Position numbers and translations under genes: made by a program
Shown here: in pieces, positions 1 to 7,466 of the stretch
Numbering within the stretch: the first letter of the stretch is position 1
Layout of the letters: every line of letters starts with the position of its first letter
The notes under the pieces: generated by a model
Told to the model about the DNA's origin: nothing
The model's input: only the letters and a program-made list of their open reading frames with translations
The model's database searches: none
Source: Bacteroidota bacterium
Lineage (GTDB): Bacteria > Bacteroidota > Bacteroidia > B-17B0 > Aurantibacillaceae
Direction of reading: 5' to 3'
Assembly (NCBI GenBank): GCA_021323535.1
Contig: JAJONO010000026.1
Coordinates: 1 to 56,055, forward strand
Length of the DNA stretch: 56,055 bases

Positions 1-1097
1 TTGCTCTGGTAATTGAGAAAAGAATATCTTCTTAGTAATCTTATCTCGGAACCATAATTGTTGTAAACATCGCTGAGAAGATTTCTGTATTTGGAGGTGT
101 CGTCAACACGGTCGGGGCGACCCAAATGTCCCAATGCATCTCTTCCGGCCATGAGTCCAAATACAATAAAATTCAGTTTGGTTCTTTGGTTGATCTCGTA
201 ATCAACCACTACGGAATACAGGTTCCAATTCACTTTGAACCAGTTTCTGTTTCGTGTTACCTGGTAAGGATCATCTTTGAATTGCTTGTCTGTTAATCCT
301 CCTGGTTGTTGCGAAATGTAATTCAGAAACGTATAATCCCCCTTAATAGATAATCTGCTGTTTACTTTATATTTCACACTTCCGAAAGCGTTGTGATAAT
401 TGAGTGTTGAATTATCTCTCCAGCCATCGTAATGTTTGTATTGGTAAAACGCGTTATAAGAAATTTTACCTGCAGATCCTGCAAGCTGGTTAAATGAATT
501 AAGGAAGCCAAACGAAGCGCCTGTTTGCCTGAAATTTCCGGAAATGATTTTATTGGTTGGAGCGTCGTTGAATTTATAATTGATCATTCCTCCGAATTGT
601 GTTCCGTATTGCAGGCTGGCAGCTCCTCGTAAAATCTCTATACGCTCAATGGCTTCGGTGGGAGGCGTGTAATAACTTTCGGGATAACCAAGTGCGTCGG
701 CCGAAATATCGTAACCGTTCTGGCGCGTATTGAAGTTGGAGATCCTGTTAGGATTTAATCCGCGGCCACCAATACCGATCTGTGAACCCGATCCGTCGTT
801 TTCGAAAATATTTATTCCGGCAACTTTGGCAAATACCTGGCGGCTGTTATTAGCTGCAAGATTAGCGTTGAGATCGCCTACATAAATAGCTTCTGTTTTT
901 TTACCGGCGTAGATGGCTGTCCCTTCCACGTTTTTTAAACGGGAAATACCGAACGAATTATCCTTTGGTGTATAAATGATCACTTCCATAAGATCCACCG
1001 TTTTCTGTTTTTTCTTCAGCGTATCAGTAATGGAATCATTTTGTGAAATGAAGGCGAGCGACAAAAAAGTAAATATGTTTATCAGGACAAATCTCAT
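1..1097 (-). CDS. TonB-dependent receptor, N-terminal part (truncated by window edge)
   Basis: Reading leftwards from an ATG at 1097-1095, the frame stays open to base 1, so only about 365 residues are visible. A signal peptide (MRFVLINIFTFLSLAFISQ) is followed by a plug domain with the typical pattern 'NSRQVFAKVAGINIFENDG', then GIGGRGLNPNR, 'ERIEILRGAASLQYG' and 'GGMINY', and then the first barrel strands. These are hallmarks of FecA/FhuA-like outer-membrane receptors that import iron chelates or other scarce ligands with TonB energy. No carboxypeptidase-like (SusC) N-terminal extension is present, so this is a metal or siderophore-type receptor rather than a glycan receptor. Its ATG overlaps the stop of the upstream HTTM gene (TGATG), implying translational coupling. 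The substrate cannot be told from sequence. Confidence 0.93.
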   Translation of the reverse strand, partial: MRFVLINIFTFLSLAFISQNDSITDTLKKKQKTVDLMEVIIYTPKDNSFGISRLKNVEGTAIYAGKKTEAIYVGDLNANLAANNSRQVFAKVAGINIFENDGSGSQIGIGGRGLNPNRISNFNTRQNGYDISADALGYPESYYTPPTEAIERIEILRGAASLQYGTQFGGMINYKFNDAPTNKIISGNFRQTGASFGFLNSFNQLAGSAGKISYNAFYQYKHYDGWRDNSTLNYHNAFGSVKYKVNSRLSIKGDYTFLNYISQQPGGLTDKQFKDDPYQVTRNRNWFKVNWNLYSVVVDYEINQRTKLNFIVFGLMAGRDALGHLGRPDRVDDTSKYRNLLSDVYNNYGSEIRLLRRYSFLNYQS

Positions 1098-2434
1098 CAG
1101 TAACTTTTGATCCAGTTTTTATTTTTAAAAATCGAATTGCTTTCCAGGCTCAGGTCAACAGTAGGATCAATGAACTCTTTTGAACCTCTGCCATTAATAG
1201 TGACGTAACTTTGAGCACGTACCTTTGGATTACTGAAGCCTTTTTTTTCGTATTCCAGTTTCAGGAATTTAGCGTAGTCAATCATCATGTCAGGCTGAGT
1301 GGCCATCATTTTTTCCTGCATGTAAGTGAGGTAATCTTTATTATCAATCTCAATTTCTCTTCCCGAGTTTGGATCTGTAACAAAAAAGAAAGCTGTTCCG
1401 GCTTTTTCCATGAGCATAACGCGCCACGAAAAACGATAACCTTGTTCGGTCCAGAATAAATTTCCGGAATAAAAAAGATAACGAAAGGGTAGCAGCACTT
1501 GTATGGTTAACAAAACGGCGAACACCGCAACAACCACTTTTCTTAATTCAATTTTGGAGTCAGTGTTTTCGCGGGGATTAAAATATTTTGTGAATGACTT
1601 TAATTTATCAAGCAGTTTGATATGAAGTTCCTCTTTGAAAAAAATAATGGTGATGGTCATCATGATGTATGGGAACATACCAATGTTGAAGAAGAGCGCG
1701 GTTGCCAGGTGAAAGATCACAACAAATCCGTATGCAACATTAACAGTGCGACGGTTGAACAGAAAAAATCCAATGAGTAAATCGTAAATGCAACCGAACC
1801 AGCAAAAAACGTAAGCCATCCAATCCTGCTCCAGTAAACCCCCAACAACTGGCCAGTGTGAGAAAGCGGGTAGCCAGAGTTTTAAAGGCTGAGCTTCTAA
1901 CAACCAATCGGAATTTAATTTTGCGACGCCTGCGAAAAAATAAACGATGAACATCTGCAACTGCAGAATAAGAGTGTATGAGCGTGGAATTGTGTTTACT
2001 TCTGCGATTTTAAAAATTTTGTTGTCTGCCGAAAAGTTCTTCGCTGCCGGTAAAAATATGAGAATGAAAGAAACAAGACTCACAAAATAGTAATGGTTCA
2101 GGTAATTGGTTTTGTCGATCAGTTCAATGTAAGTAAAGAGAACGAAAAATAAAATGGCACTCAGTCTGTAAAACGCGCCGGCCATAATCCCTAAACTTGC
2201 CAGCAGAAGTAATCCGAAAACACAATACATTCCAACGTCTCCAAGAGGTTTTACCCATTCAAATCCGTAATACGGAAAAAACATTTTTGGCATAATGTAC
2301 ATGTTGTACACCCAGCCTTTTGCAATGAAACGGGTAATAGATAAAAACATCAAAGCCCCGAAAGCTATTCTGAAAATAATAAGCGGAGCAATGCTGACTT
2401 CCTGTTGGGAATATTTTTTTATGAGTTTAATCAC
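1097..2434 (-). CDS. HTTM / vitamin K-dependent gamma-carboxylase-like membrane protein
   Basis: This 445-residue polytopic membrane protein has about eight hydrophobic segments followed by a soluble C-terminal tail. The blocks 'DKTNYLNHYYF' (about residues 107-117) and 'FFAGVAKLNSDW' (about 166-177) match the HTTM family, which includes human gamma-glutamyl carboxylase. The lysine at about 172 aligns with the lysine I recall as the active-site base (AGVKKLDADW in the human enzyme). The start overlaps the end of the imelysin gene by 8 bp and the stop overlaps the receptor start, so the three genes form one operon. The bacterial function is not established. A role in modifying a partner of the receptor or imelysin is inference from gene order only. 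Confidence 0.85.
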   Translation of the reverse strand: MIKLIKKYSQQEVSIAPLIIFRIAFGALMFLSITRFIAKGWVYNMYIMPKMFFPYYGFEWVKPLGDVGMYCVFGLLLLASLGIMAGAFYRLSAILFFVLFTYIELIDKTNYLNHYYFVSLVSFILIFLPAAKNFSADNKIFKIAEVNTIPRSYTLILQLQMFIVYFFAGVAKLNSDWLLEAQPLKLWLPAFSHWPVVGGLLEQDWMAYVFCWFGCIYDLLIGFFLFNRRTVNVAYGFVVIFHLATALFFNIGMFPYIMMTITIIFFKEELHIKLLDKLKSFTKYFNPRENTDSKIELRKVVVAVFAVLLTIQVLLPFRYLFYSGNLFWTEQGYRFSWRVMLMEKAGTAFFFVTDPNSGREIEIDNKDYLTYMQEKMMATQPDMMIDYAKFLKLEYEKKGFSNPKVRAQSYVTINGRGSKEFIDPTVDLSLESNSIFKNKNWIKSY

Positions 2435-3575
2435 CGTCGCCGTCCTGGTAAGTAATCACAACACCTAATTGTGATGGCATATCTGTTTTTAATAGAACCA
2501 ATAATTTTACAAGTTCAATGTAAGCTGCGTCAACCTGTGCAGGGTTAGACATGACTTGTGCCGATAAAGGATTCTGTACCGCGCTCAGTTTTGATTTGGC
2601 AATAGCGAACTGATTTTTGATAGCTTCGTTGAGTGTTCCTCCGTTATACTCAGCTTTGATATGGTCAAGATAATCATCAAGGCCTTTTCCGTCTGTACCA
2701 TTAACACCTCTTCCTAAATAAGTATCTTCCAGTAAGTATAAGCTTTGCATAGCGTATTGCACCGATTGTCCGCCATAGTAAGCTTCACATTTGGTTGGTT
2801 CCTGTATACCCAGTGTTTTCTTCCCGAGAGGAATCCCAACTTTAGCATTTTTAATATAATCGAGCTGGTAATTGATCTGGTTCACAAGATAACCTATAGA
2901 ACTTCCCACGTCTGTTCCCTGCGAATTAATGAACGTGTTTCTATAAGTTCCCCACCCATTGATCACAAAAGTAAGTTTCGAAGACATGTCATTAAACAAA
3001 TCCGTTACATATTGTTTTTTATTGGCAGAAGCTGTGAAGGACTGTACAATACCTAACTCAGTTTGACCGTTTCCGTAGAATAAATAATCGAGGGCGGCTA
3101 ATCCTTTAGCGTCGAAGTTAGAGGCCGCGTTTAAATCATAACTTCCTGAATTGATGTTTGATTTTATAACGGGAGTATCGGTTGGAAAAACATTGAAGTT
3201 CATACGAAGGATCACGCTTTCGGCAGGACCAAATTCGTAGAGATCAATTTTCTGGTATTTTAAATAGGTATCGTTAAATTTTAATTTCAGTTGCTGGAAA
3301 TCAGTTTGCAGGCCGCTTGATTTAAATGTATTCCATGAAGCAACAAGTGTATCAAAACTTTTTTTGAAAATAGTGTAGTTGAGAAGAATAGCATTGTCGG
3401 CATAATTGGTAAGCATAGCCTCCTTATCGAATGGTTCAGTTGTTTCTTCAGGATTGTTATTGTTCTTTTTGTTTTTGCAATGAACAAGCGTAAAGATCAA
3501 CAAAACAAGTAGTGTTGACTTAGCTATTTTAATGGTATATTTTTTCAATTTCCGGGGATTTAAAAAGCTGTGCAA
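2427..3575 (-). CDS. Imelysin family lipoprotein (IrpA-like, peptidase M75 fold)
   Basis: The N-terminus is basic, then hydrophobic (about 18-30), then ends in a lipobox-like LVHC with Cys33, so the mature protein is probably a lipoprotein. The body carries the imelysin blocks 'GLAALDYLFYGNG' (about 158-170) and 'IPLGKKTLGIQEPTKCEAYY'. Imelysins are periplasmic or surface helical-bundle proteins tied to iron uptake; no peptidase activity should be assumed. The C-terminus is very acidic (DGDGD). It is the first gene of the imelysin-HTTM-receptor operon. The upstream DUF4856 gene is separated by a hairpin terminator at 3660-3688. The annotated ATG could be replaced by a TTG ten residues in; both retain the lipobox. 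Confidence 0.88.
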   Translation of the reverse strand: MHSFLNPRKLKKYTIKIAKSTLLVLLIFTLVHCKNKKNNNNPEETTEPFDKEAMLTNYADNAILLNYTIFKKSFDTLVASWNTFKSSGLQTDFQQLKLKFNDTYLKYQKIDLYEFGPAESVILRMNFNVFPTDTPVIKSNINSGSYDLNAASNFDAKGLAALDYLFYGNGQTELGIVQSFTASANKKQYVTDLFNDMSSKLTFVINGWGTYRNTFINSQGTDVGSSIGYLVNQINYQLDYIKNAKVGIPLGKKTLGIQEPTKCEAYYGGQSVQYAMQSLYLLEDTYLGRGVNGTDGKGLDDYLDHIKAEYNGGTLNEAIKNQFAIAKSKLSAVQNPLSAQVMSNPAQVDAAYIELVKLLVLLKTDMPSQLGVVITYQDGDGD

Positions 3576-3659
3576 AAATGGCTCTTATTCCCATGATTAT
3601 CAATACCAAAAACAGGGTATGTGGTTTTTAAGTTATTGTTTTTCAGTATTATATAAACA

Positions 3660-3688
3660 AAAAAGCAGTCCCGGAGAACTGCTTTTTT
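3660..3688. terminator. Bidirectional intrinsic terminator between DUF4856 and imelysin genes
   Basis: A-tract, stem GCAGT / ACTGC around CCCGGAGA, and T-tract (AAAAAGCAGT...ACTGCTTTTTT). It lies 22 bp past the DUF4856 stop on the minus strand. It probably ends or attenuates that transcript ahead of the imelysin operon. Confidence 0.8.
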
Positions 3689-3709
3689 TAACCTTGAATT
3701 AATTTTTAA

Positions 3710-4840
3710 TTAAAGTACGCTTGCGTCAAGGCTGTAGATCGAAGCAATTGTGTTGATCACATTGTCCATATCGGCAGCGGTCATGCTGTATAAGTTACTT
3801 CCGAAATAACCAATTAATGTGGCGATCTGCGAATCACTGATTTTCTTCTGAGTATTGTAACGGAAACCTTTAATGAAACCAATTCCTTCTGATAATAAGT
3901 GGTTACGGTTAGCGTCATCAGCAATGTTTGTTTTAGCCTGTTTCATGTAAGTGATGCAACGTGCAGCACCAACTTTTTCCCAGGTGTTTACAACAATTGT
4001 ACGGGCAGCATCGCGTTCAGTATCGTTTTTAGCGCTAACTGCAGCACGTCCTTTTAAGAATGCTGTCATAATAGTTGTGTTTGATTGGATAGCGTTGTTA
4101 ACATTGTTACAGTAGCTTCCCCAGTTTTTTAAACCGGTTGTGTTGGTTGGAAAATCGATAGGAACACCAAAGTATCCGAACGCTTCATCCCATGCTTTTT
4201 CCTGTGCCGTTTGTCCGTTAACAATCGTGCTATTATCAAATGAAGAAATAGTGTTTAAGATAGTTGTTGCTTTGTAATAAAGTAAAGCGCCCATTAATCC
4301 TTTTTCAACTTGTTCTTTGTATTCAAGTCCTGTAGCATTTACTAAAATAGCGCGGTTAGGAGAAACAAGTTTCCCTTTTGTGCCGTTTGAAGCAGTTGTT
4401 ACAGTTGGATTAGCAGCAGCAGTAATACTTGCAGGCTCAGCATCGTCGAACGCAGCTTCAAGTTCAGTAGCAATGTTGAATTGTGCCGAACACTGATCTT
4501 TTAATTGAATACCACTTGTGTTAGCGCCGGTAGTTGTGAATTGAGAAGCCACGTTCATGAACATGTCTTTTAATTTCTGCGCGCTTACAGTTGGCTGTGT
4601 TGCAGCAGTAATGGTGTGGGCTGCACGAATATGCCCCGCTAATTCTCCAAGCATAGCAATACGCTGCGTTGAAGTAGTAAAGTTAGCATTGGCAAAATTG
4701 TAAGTAGTTGGATACTGTAAAGCCGGAGTGCTTGGAGTTTCAACTGGTGTTTCTTCCGGTTCTTTGGTGTCTTTTTTACAGCTGCTGAATACAGTCATTG
4801 CAGCAAGAGCAACTAAAGGTAAGTAAAGTGATTTTTTCAT
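3710..4840 (-). CDS. DUF4856 domain lipoprotein
   Basis: A 376-residue protein with a lipoprotein signal (MKKSLYLPLVALAAMTVFSSC, Cys21), a charged Glu/Thr/Pro linker and a globular domain starting 'YPTTYNFANANFTTSTQRI'. That opening and the later 'SEGIGFIKGFRYN' are typical of DUF4856, a Bacteroidota family usually encoded beside imelysin and TonB receptors. It is probably anchored in the outer membrane and works with the imelysin and the receptor in ligand capture, but the biochemistry is unknown. It has its own upstream region (4841-5010) shared divergently with the next operon. I looked there for a Fur-like inverted repeat and did not find a convincing one. Confidence 0.88.
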   Translation of the reverse strand: MKKSLYLPLVALAAMTVFSSCKKDTKEPEETPVETPSTPALQYPTTYNFANANFTTSTQRIAMLGELAGHIRAAHTITAATQPTVSAQKLKDMFMNVASQFTTTGANTSGIQLKDQCSAQFNIATELEAAFDDAEPASITAAANPTVTTASNGTKGKLVSPNRAILVNATGLEYKEQVEKGLMGALLYYKATTILNTISSFDNSTIVNGQTAQEKAWDEAFGYFGVPIDFPTNTTGLKNWGSYCNNVNNAIQSNTTIMTAFLKGRAAVSAKNDTERDAARTIVVNTWEKVGAARCITYMKQAKTNIADDANRNHLLSEGIGFIKGFRYNTQKKISDSQIATLIGYFGSNLYSMTAADMDNVINTIASIYSLDASVL

Positions 4841-4968
4841 GATATCTGTTAGGGTTTATTAATTTTCGAGGGCAAATCTCTTATTTAGAATCGCTCAAAA
4901 CAATACCTAAAAAGAGGTAGTTTGTCAAAAAAAGACACTTTAAGTTTAATACTTTGTTAATCACAGAT

Positions 4969-4976
4969 TAAGTTTG
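4969..4976 (+). promoter_or_regulatory. Candidate -7 box (TAAGTTTG) for the Lgt-like operon
   Basis: Perfect match to the Bacteroidota TAnnTTTG element, 34 nt before the TTG start at 5011. I see no clear -33 TTTG at normal spacing. The same 170-bp gap serves the divergent DUF4856 gene. Confidence 0.45.
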
Positions 4977-5010
4977 CCGGACTTCAACTAAATTTAGAGA
5001 GTAAATCCGG

Positions 5011-5763
5011 TTGGACTTCCCTCTCAATATTCATTTAGGTTCAAGAGAAATCTCTACTCATTTTGTAATGGAAATAGTTTCCATCTTCGTCGGAGTCCGT
5101 TATTACAGTTACCTGCGCAAAAAAAGCAACGATTCCATCAGTTCTATAAACAGGCTTATCATTTTTGCCGCTGTTTGCTTCGGCGCGCTTATTGGTTCCC
5201 GCGTCATTGGCGTGCTGGAACAGCCTTTCGCTTTTATGAATTCTGAAAATAAATTCGTTTACATTTTCAGTAACAAGACCATCGTTGGAGGATTGTTAGG
5301 CGGATTACTGGTCGTAGAAATTACCAAGAAATTAATAGGAGTAACATCGTCAAGCGGCGATATTATGACTTACCCTTTAATACTGGGATTGATCCTTGGA
5401 AGGATCGGCTGTTTCTGCGAGGGCCTTGCCGATGGCACGATAGGTAAAGCAACATCGTTGTTTACCGGAATTGATTTTGGCGACGGAATTCTTCGTCATC
5501 CCTTGCCTTTATACGAAATTATTTTTCTGATCTCATTATGGATTTTTATACGAATGATGGAAAAGAAAGGTCTTTCCAACGGTTCTAAATTCAAATTGTT
5601 CCTGATCAGTTATCTTTTTTACCGTTTCATGATCGAATTTCTCAAAGAAGAACAGTTTACATTTTTTTATCTCAGCGTTATTCAGTTAACTTGCTTTGCA
5701 GGATTAATTTATTACCTGCCTGTTATTTTAAAACCTAAAAAGTTATTTTTACAATATGCCTGA
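5011..5763 (+). CDS. Lgt-fold paralog (prolipoprotein diacylglyceryl transferase family, altered active site)
   Basis: A 250-residue, about seven-segment membrane protein. Lgt landmarks are present: GGLLGG (about 90-97), GRIG (130-133), HPLPLYE (163-169) and RFMIEF (205-210). Against the E. coli signature GRIGNFINGE, this protein reads GRIGCFCEGL, so the Asn and Glu of the signature are lost. The histidine of the HGG motif (E. coli H103 as I recall) is also replaced. The Arg205/Glu209 pair and H163/E169 are kept. It is therefore unlikely to be the cell's housekeeping Lgt; a phosphatidylglycerol- or lipid-handling transferase of another kind is the better guess. The start is TTG. Its end overlaps the radical SAM gene by 8 bp, implying joint production. 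Confidence 0.75.
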   Translation: MDFPLNIHLGSREISTHFVMEIVSIFVGVRYYSYLRKKSNDSISSINRLIIFAAVCFGALIGSRVIGVLEQPFAFMNSENKFVYIFSNKTIVGGLLGGLLVVEITKKLIGVTSSSGDIMTYPLILGLILGRIGCFCEGLADGTIGKATSLFTGIDFGDGILRHPLPLYEIIFLISLWIFIRMMEKKGLSNGSKFKLFLISYLFYRFMIEFLKEEQFTFFYLSVIQLTCFAGLIYYLPVILKPKKLFLQYA

Positions 5764-7150
5764 AAGAAGCTGGATATATTACGATTACACCATTAGTCTT
5801 TGTCACGAATGTCTTCGTCGTGTGAGCGCCAAAATTGTTTTCGAAGATAAAAATGTTTACATGATCAAAAGTTGCCCCGATCATGGCAATCATAAAATTC
5901 TTATCGCTACCGATATCGAATATTATAAACGTATCCGTAATTACAATAAACGCAGCGAAATTCCTCTTAAATTTAATACGCCCACTTTGTATGGTTGTCC
6001 TTACGATTGCGGCTTGTGTCCCGACCACGAGCAACATTCCTGTCTCACTTTAATTGAAGTGACAGATCGTTGCAATCTTACTTGTCCTACCTGTTATGCC
6101 GAATCAAGCCCTGATTTTGGCCGCCACCGTACGCTCGATGAAATAAAACGTATGCTGGATGTTATTGTAGAGAATGAAGGAAACCCTGATGTGGTTCAAT
6201 TGAGCGGGGGAGAGCCAACGATTCATCCGCAATTTTTTGAGATTCTGGATGAAGCTAAAAAACGTCCCATTAAACATCTCATGTTAAACACAAATGGTAT
6301 TCGCATTGCGAAGGATGAAGAGTTTGTGAAAAGACTGGCCACTTACATGCCCGACTTTGAAATATATCTGCAGTGGGACAGTTTTGATAATGCAGCTCTG
6401 AATAAACTGCGCGGCGCCGATCTTGCTGATATCCGCCTTAAAGCCATTGAACATTTAAATAAATACAATCTGTCTACTACATTGGTGGTTACACTTCAGC
6501 GCGGTGTAAACAATCACGAAATAGGAAAGATCATCGAATACGGATTGCAACAACCTTGTGTGCGTGGCGTTACTTTTCAGCCCACACAAGTTGCCGGAAG
6601 AAACGATAAATTCAATCCTAAAACCGAACGTTATACCATGACAGAGGTACGGCAGGATATTCTTGACCAGGCAAAAATATTTACTTCCGACGATTTAATT
6701 CCTGTACCCTGTAATCCGGATGCCTTGGTGATGGGTTATGCTTTAAAATTAGGAGATGAAGTGATTCCTCTCACGCGTTACATTAATCCCGCCGATCTGT
6801 TGGATAATTCGAAGAACACGATTGTTTATGAGCAGGATGAAAAATTGCATAAACACGTTTTGAAAATGTTCAGTACGGCCAATTCGGTGGACGCTATTAC
6901 AGAAGATGTGAATGAGCTGATGTGTTGTCTTCCTTTTGTAAAATCAGGAAATTTATCTTACAATAATTTGTTCCGGATCATTATTATGAATTTCATCGAT
7001 GCATATAACTTTGATGTTCGCGCCATCAAAAAATCCTGCGTTCACATTGTACACAACGATAAAATTATTCCGTTCGAAACCATGAATCTTTTTTACCGTA
7101 ACGGAAAAGACAAGCAGTTAGAAACATTAAGAGAATTAAAAATTGTATAA
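5756..7150 (+). CDS. Radical SAM enzyme of the MJ0619 / tetraether synthase (Tes)-like type
   Basis: A 464-residue protein. The radical SAM cluster motif CX3CX2C is at C106, C110 and C113 (DRCNLTCPTCYAE), followed by 'VQLSGGEPTIHPQF'. The N-terminal 100 residues are rich in metal ligands: C16/C19, C40-H43, C81/C85/C88-H91 and C96, including 'YGCPYDCGLCPDHEQHSC'. The C-terminal third has C428 in 'KKSCVHIVHNDKIIPF'. This arrangement matches the archaeal MJ0619 family, whose members join lipid alkyl chains (Tes) and carry extra iron-sulfur clusters plus a rubredoxin-like iron. Methylation chemistry has also been proposed for the family. Coupling to an Lgt-fold protein supports a lipid substrate, but this is inference. 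Assignment as a radical SAM enzyme is certain; the exact reaction is not. Confidence 0.9.
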   Translation: MPERSWIYYDYTISLCHECLRRVSAKIVFEDKNVYMIKSCPDHGNHKILIATDIEYYKRIRNYNKRSEIPLKFNTPTLYGCPYDCGLCPDHEQHSCLTLIEVTDRCNLTCPTCYAESSPDFGRHRTLDEIKRMLDVIVENEGNPDVVQLSGGEPTIHPQFFEILDEAKKRPIKHLMLNTNGIRIAKDEEFVKRLATYMPDFEIYLQWDSFDNAALNKLRGADLADIRLKAIEHLNKYNLSTTLVVTLQRGVNNHEIGKIIEYGLQQPCVRGVTFQPTQVAGRNDKFNPKTERYTMTEVRQDILDQAKIFTSDDLIPVPCNPDALVMGYALKLGDEVIPLTRYINPADLLDNSKNTIVYEQDEKLHKHVLKMFSTANSVDAITEDVNELMCCLPFVKSGNLSYNNLFRIIIMNFIDAYNFDVRAIKKSCVHIVHNDKIIPFETMNLFYRNGKDKQLETLRELKIV

Positions 7151-7151
7151 T

Positions 7152-7460
7152 ATGGAAGAAAATCAATATCAATATCAGTTTCAGCCGCAAACCCCACCCA
7201 ATGCCAAAAAAGCAGCCATGTGGGTCAATATTATCAATGCAATAGGATTAGGAATTATGCTTTTGCTTTGTCTCCCGGAGGATGGAGGTTTTATAGCCTT
7301 TATTCTTGGTTGCGTGCTTGCCTGTTATAACTTCATCAGTATGATCATTCAGTTCGCTAACAAAAATACAATGGCAGCTGTATTCAATATCATCTGGATG
7401 TTATTAATGCCAATTATAGGTTTTGGCTGTTGTGCCGCTACCATTAATTTTCATGGTTAG
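7152..7460 (+). CDS. Small three-segment membrane protein, unknown function
   Basis: About 102 residues from the ATG at 7152, one base after the radical SAM stop. An upstream in-frame TTG at 7143 would overlap that gene and is less likely. The N-terminus is Gln/Tyr/Pro-rich (EENQYQYQFQPQTPP). It is followed by three hydrophobic segments (about 21-43, 48-70, 75-98) with a GCC pair near the end. It resembles small Bacteroidota membrane proteins of the CD225/TM2 style but I cannot place it in a family. Its position makes it a likely third member of the Lgt-like/radical SAM operon. It ends 6 bp before the stop of the convergent gene. Confidence 0.75.
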   Translation: MEENQYQYQFQPQTPPNAKKAAMWVNIINAIGLGIMLLLCLPEDGGFIAFILGCVLACYNFISMIIQFANKNTMAAVFNIIWMLLMPIIGFGCCAATINFHG

Positions 7461-7466
7461 AAAATC

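Noticed and set aside
4841-5010. Fur box before the iron-uptake-like genes
   Set aside because: No inverted repeat resembling GATAATGATAATCATTATC was found; the TTTGTC/GACA words are too weak.
5735-6037. Minus-strand reading frame of about 100 codons opposite the radical SAM gene
   Set aside because: It is the antisense of a strongly conserved gene, has no motif, and no start context.
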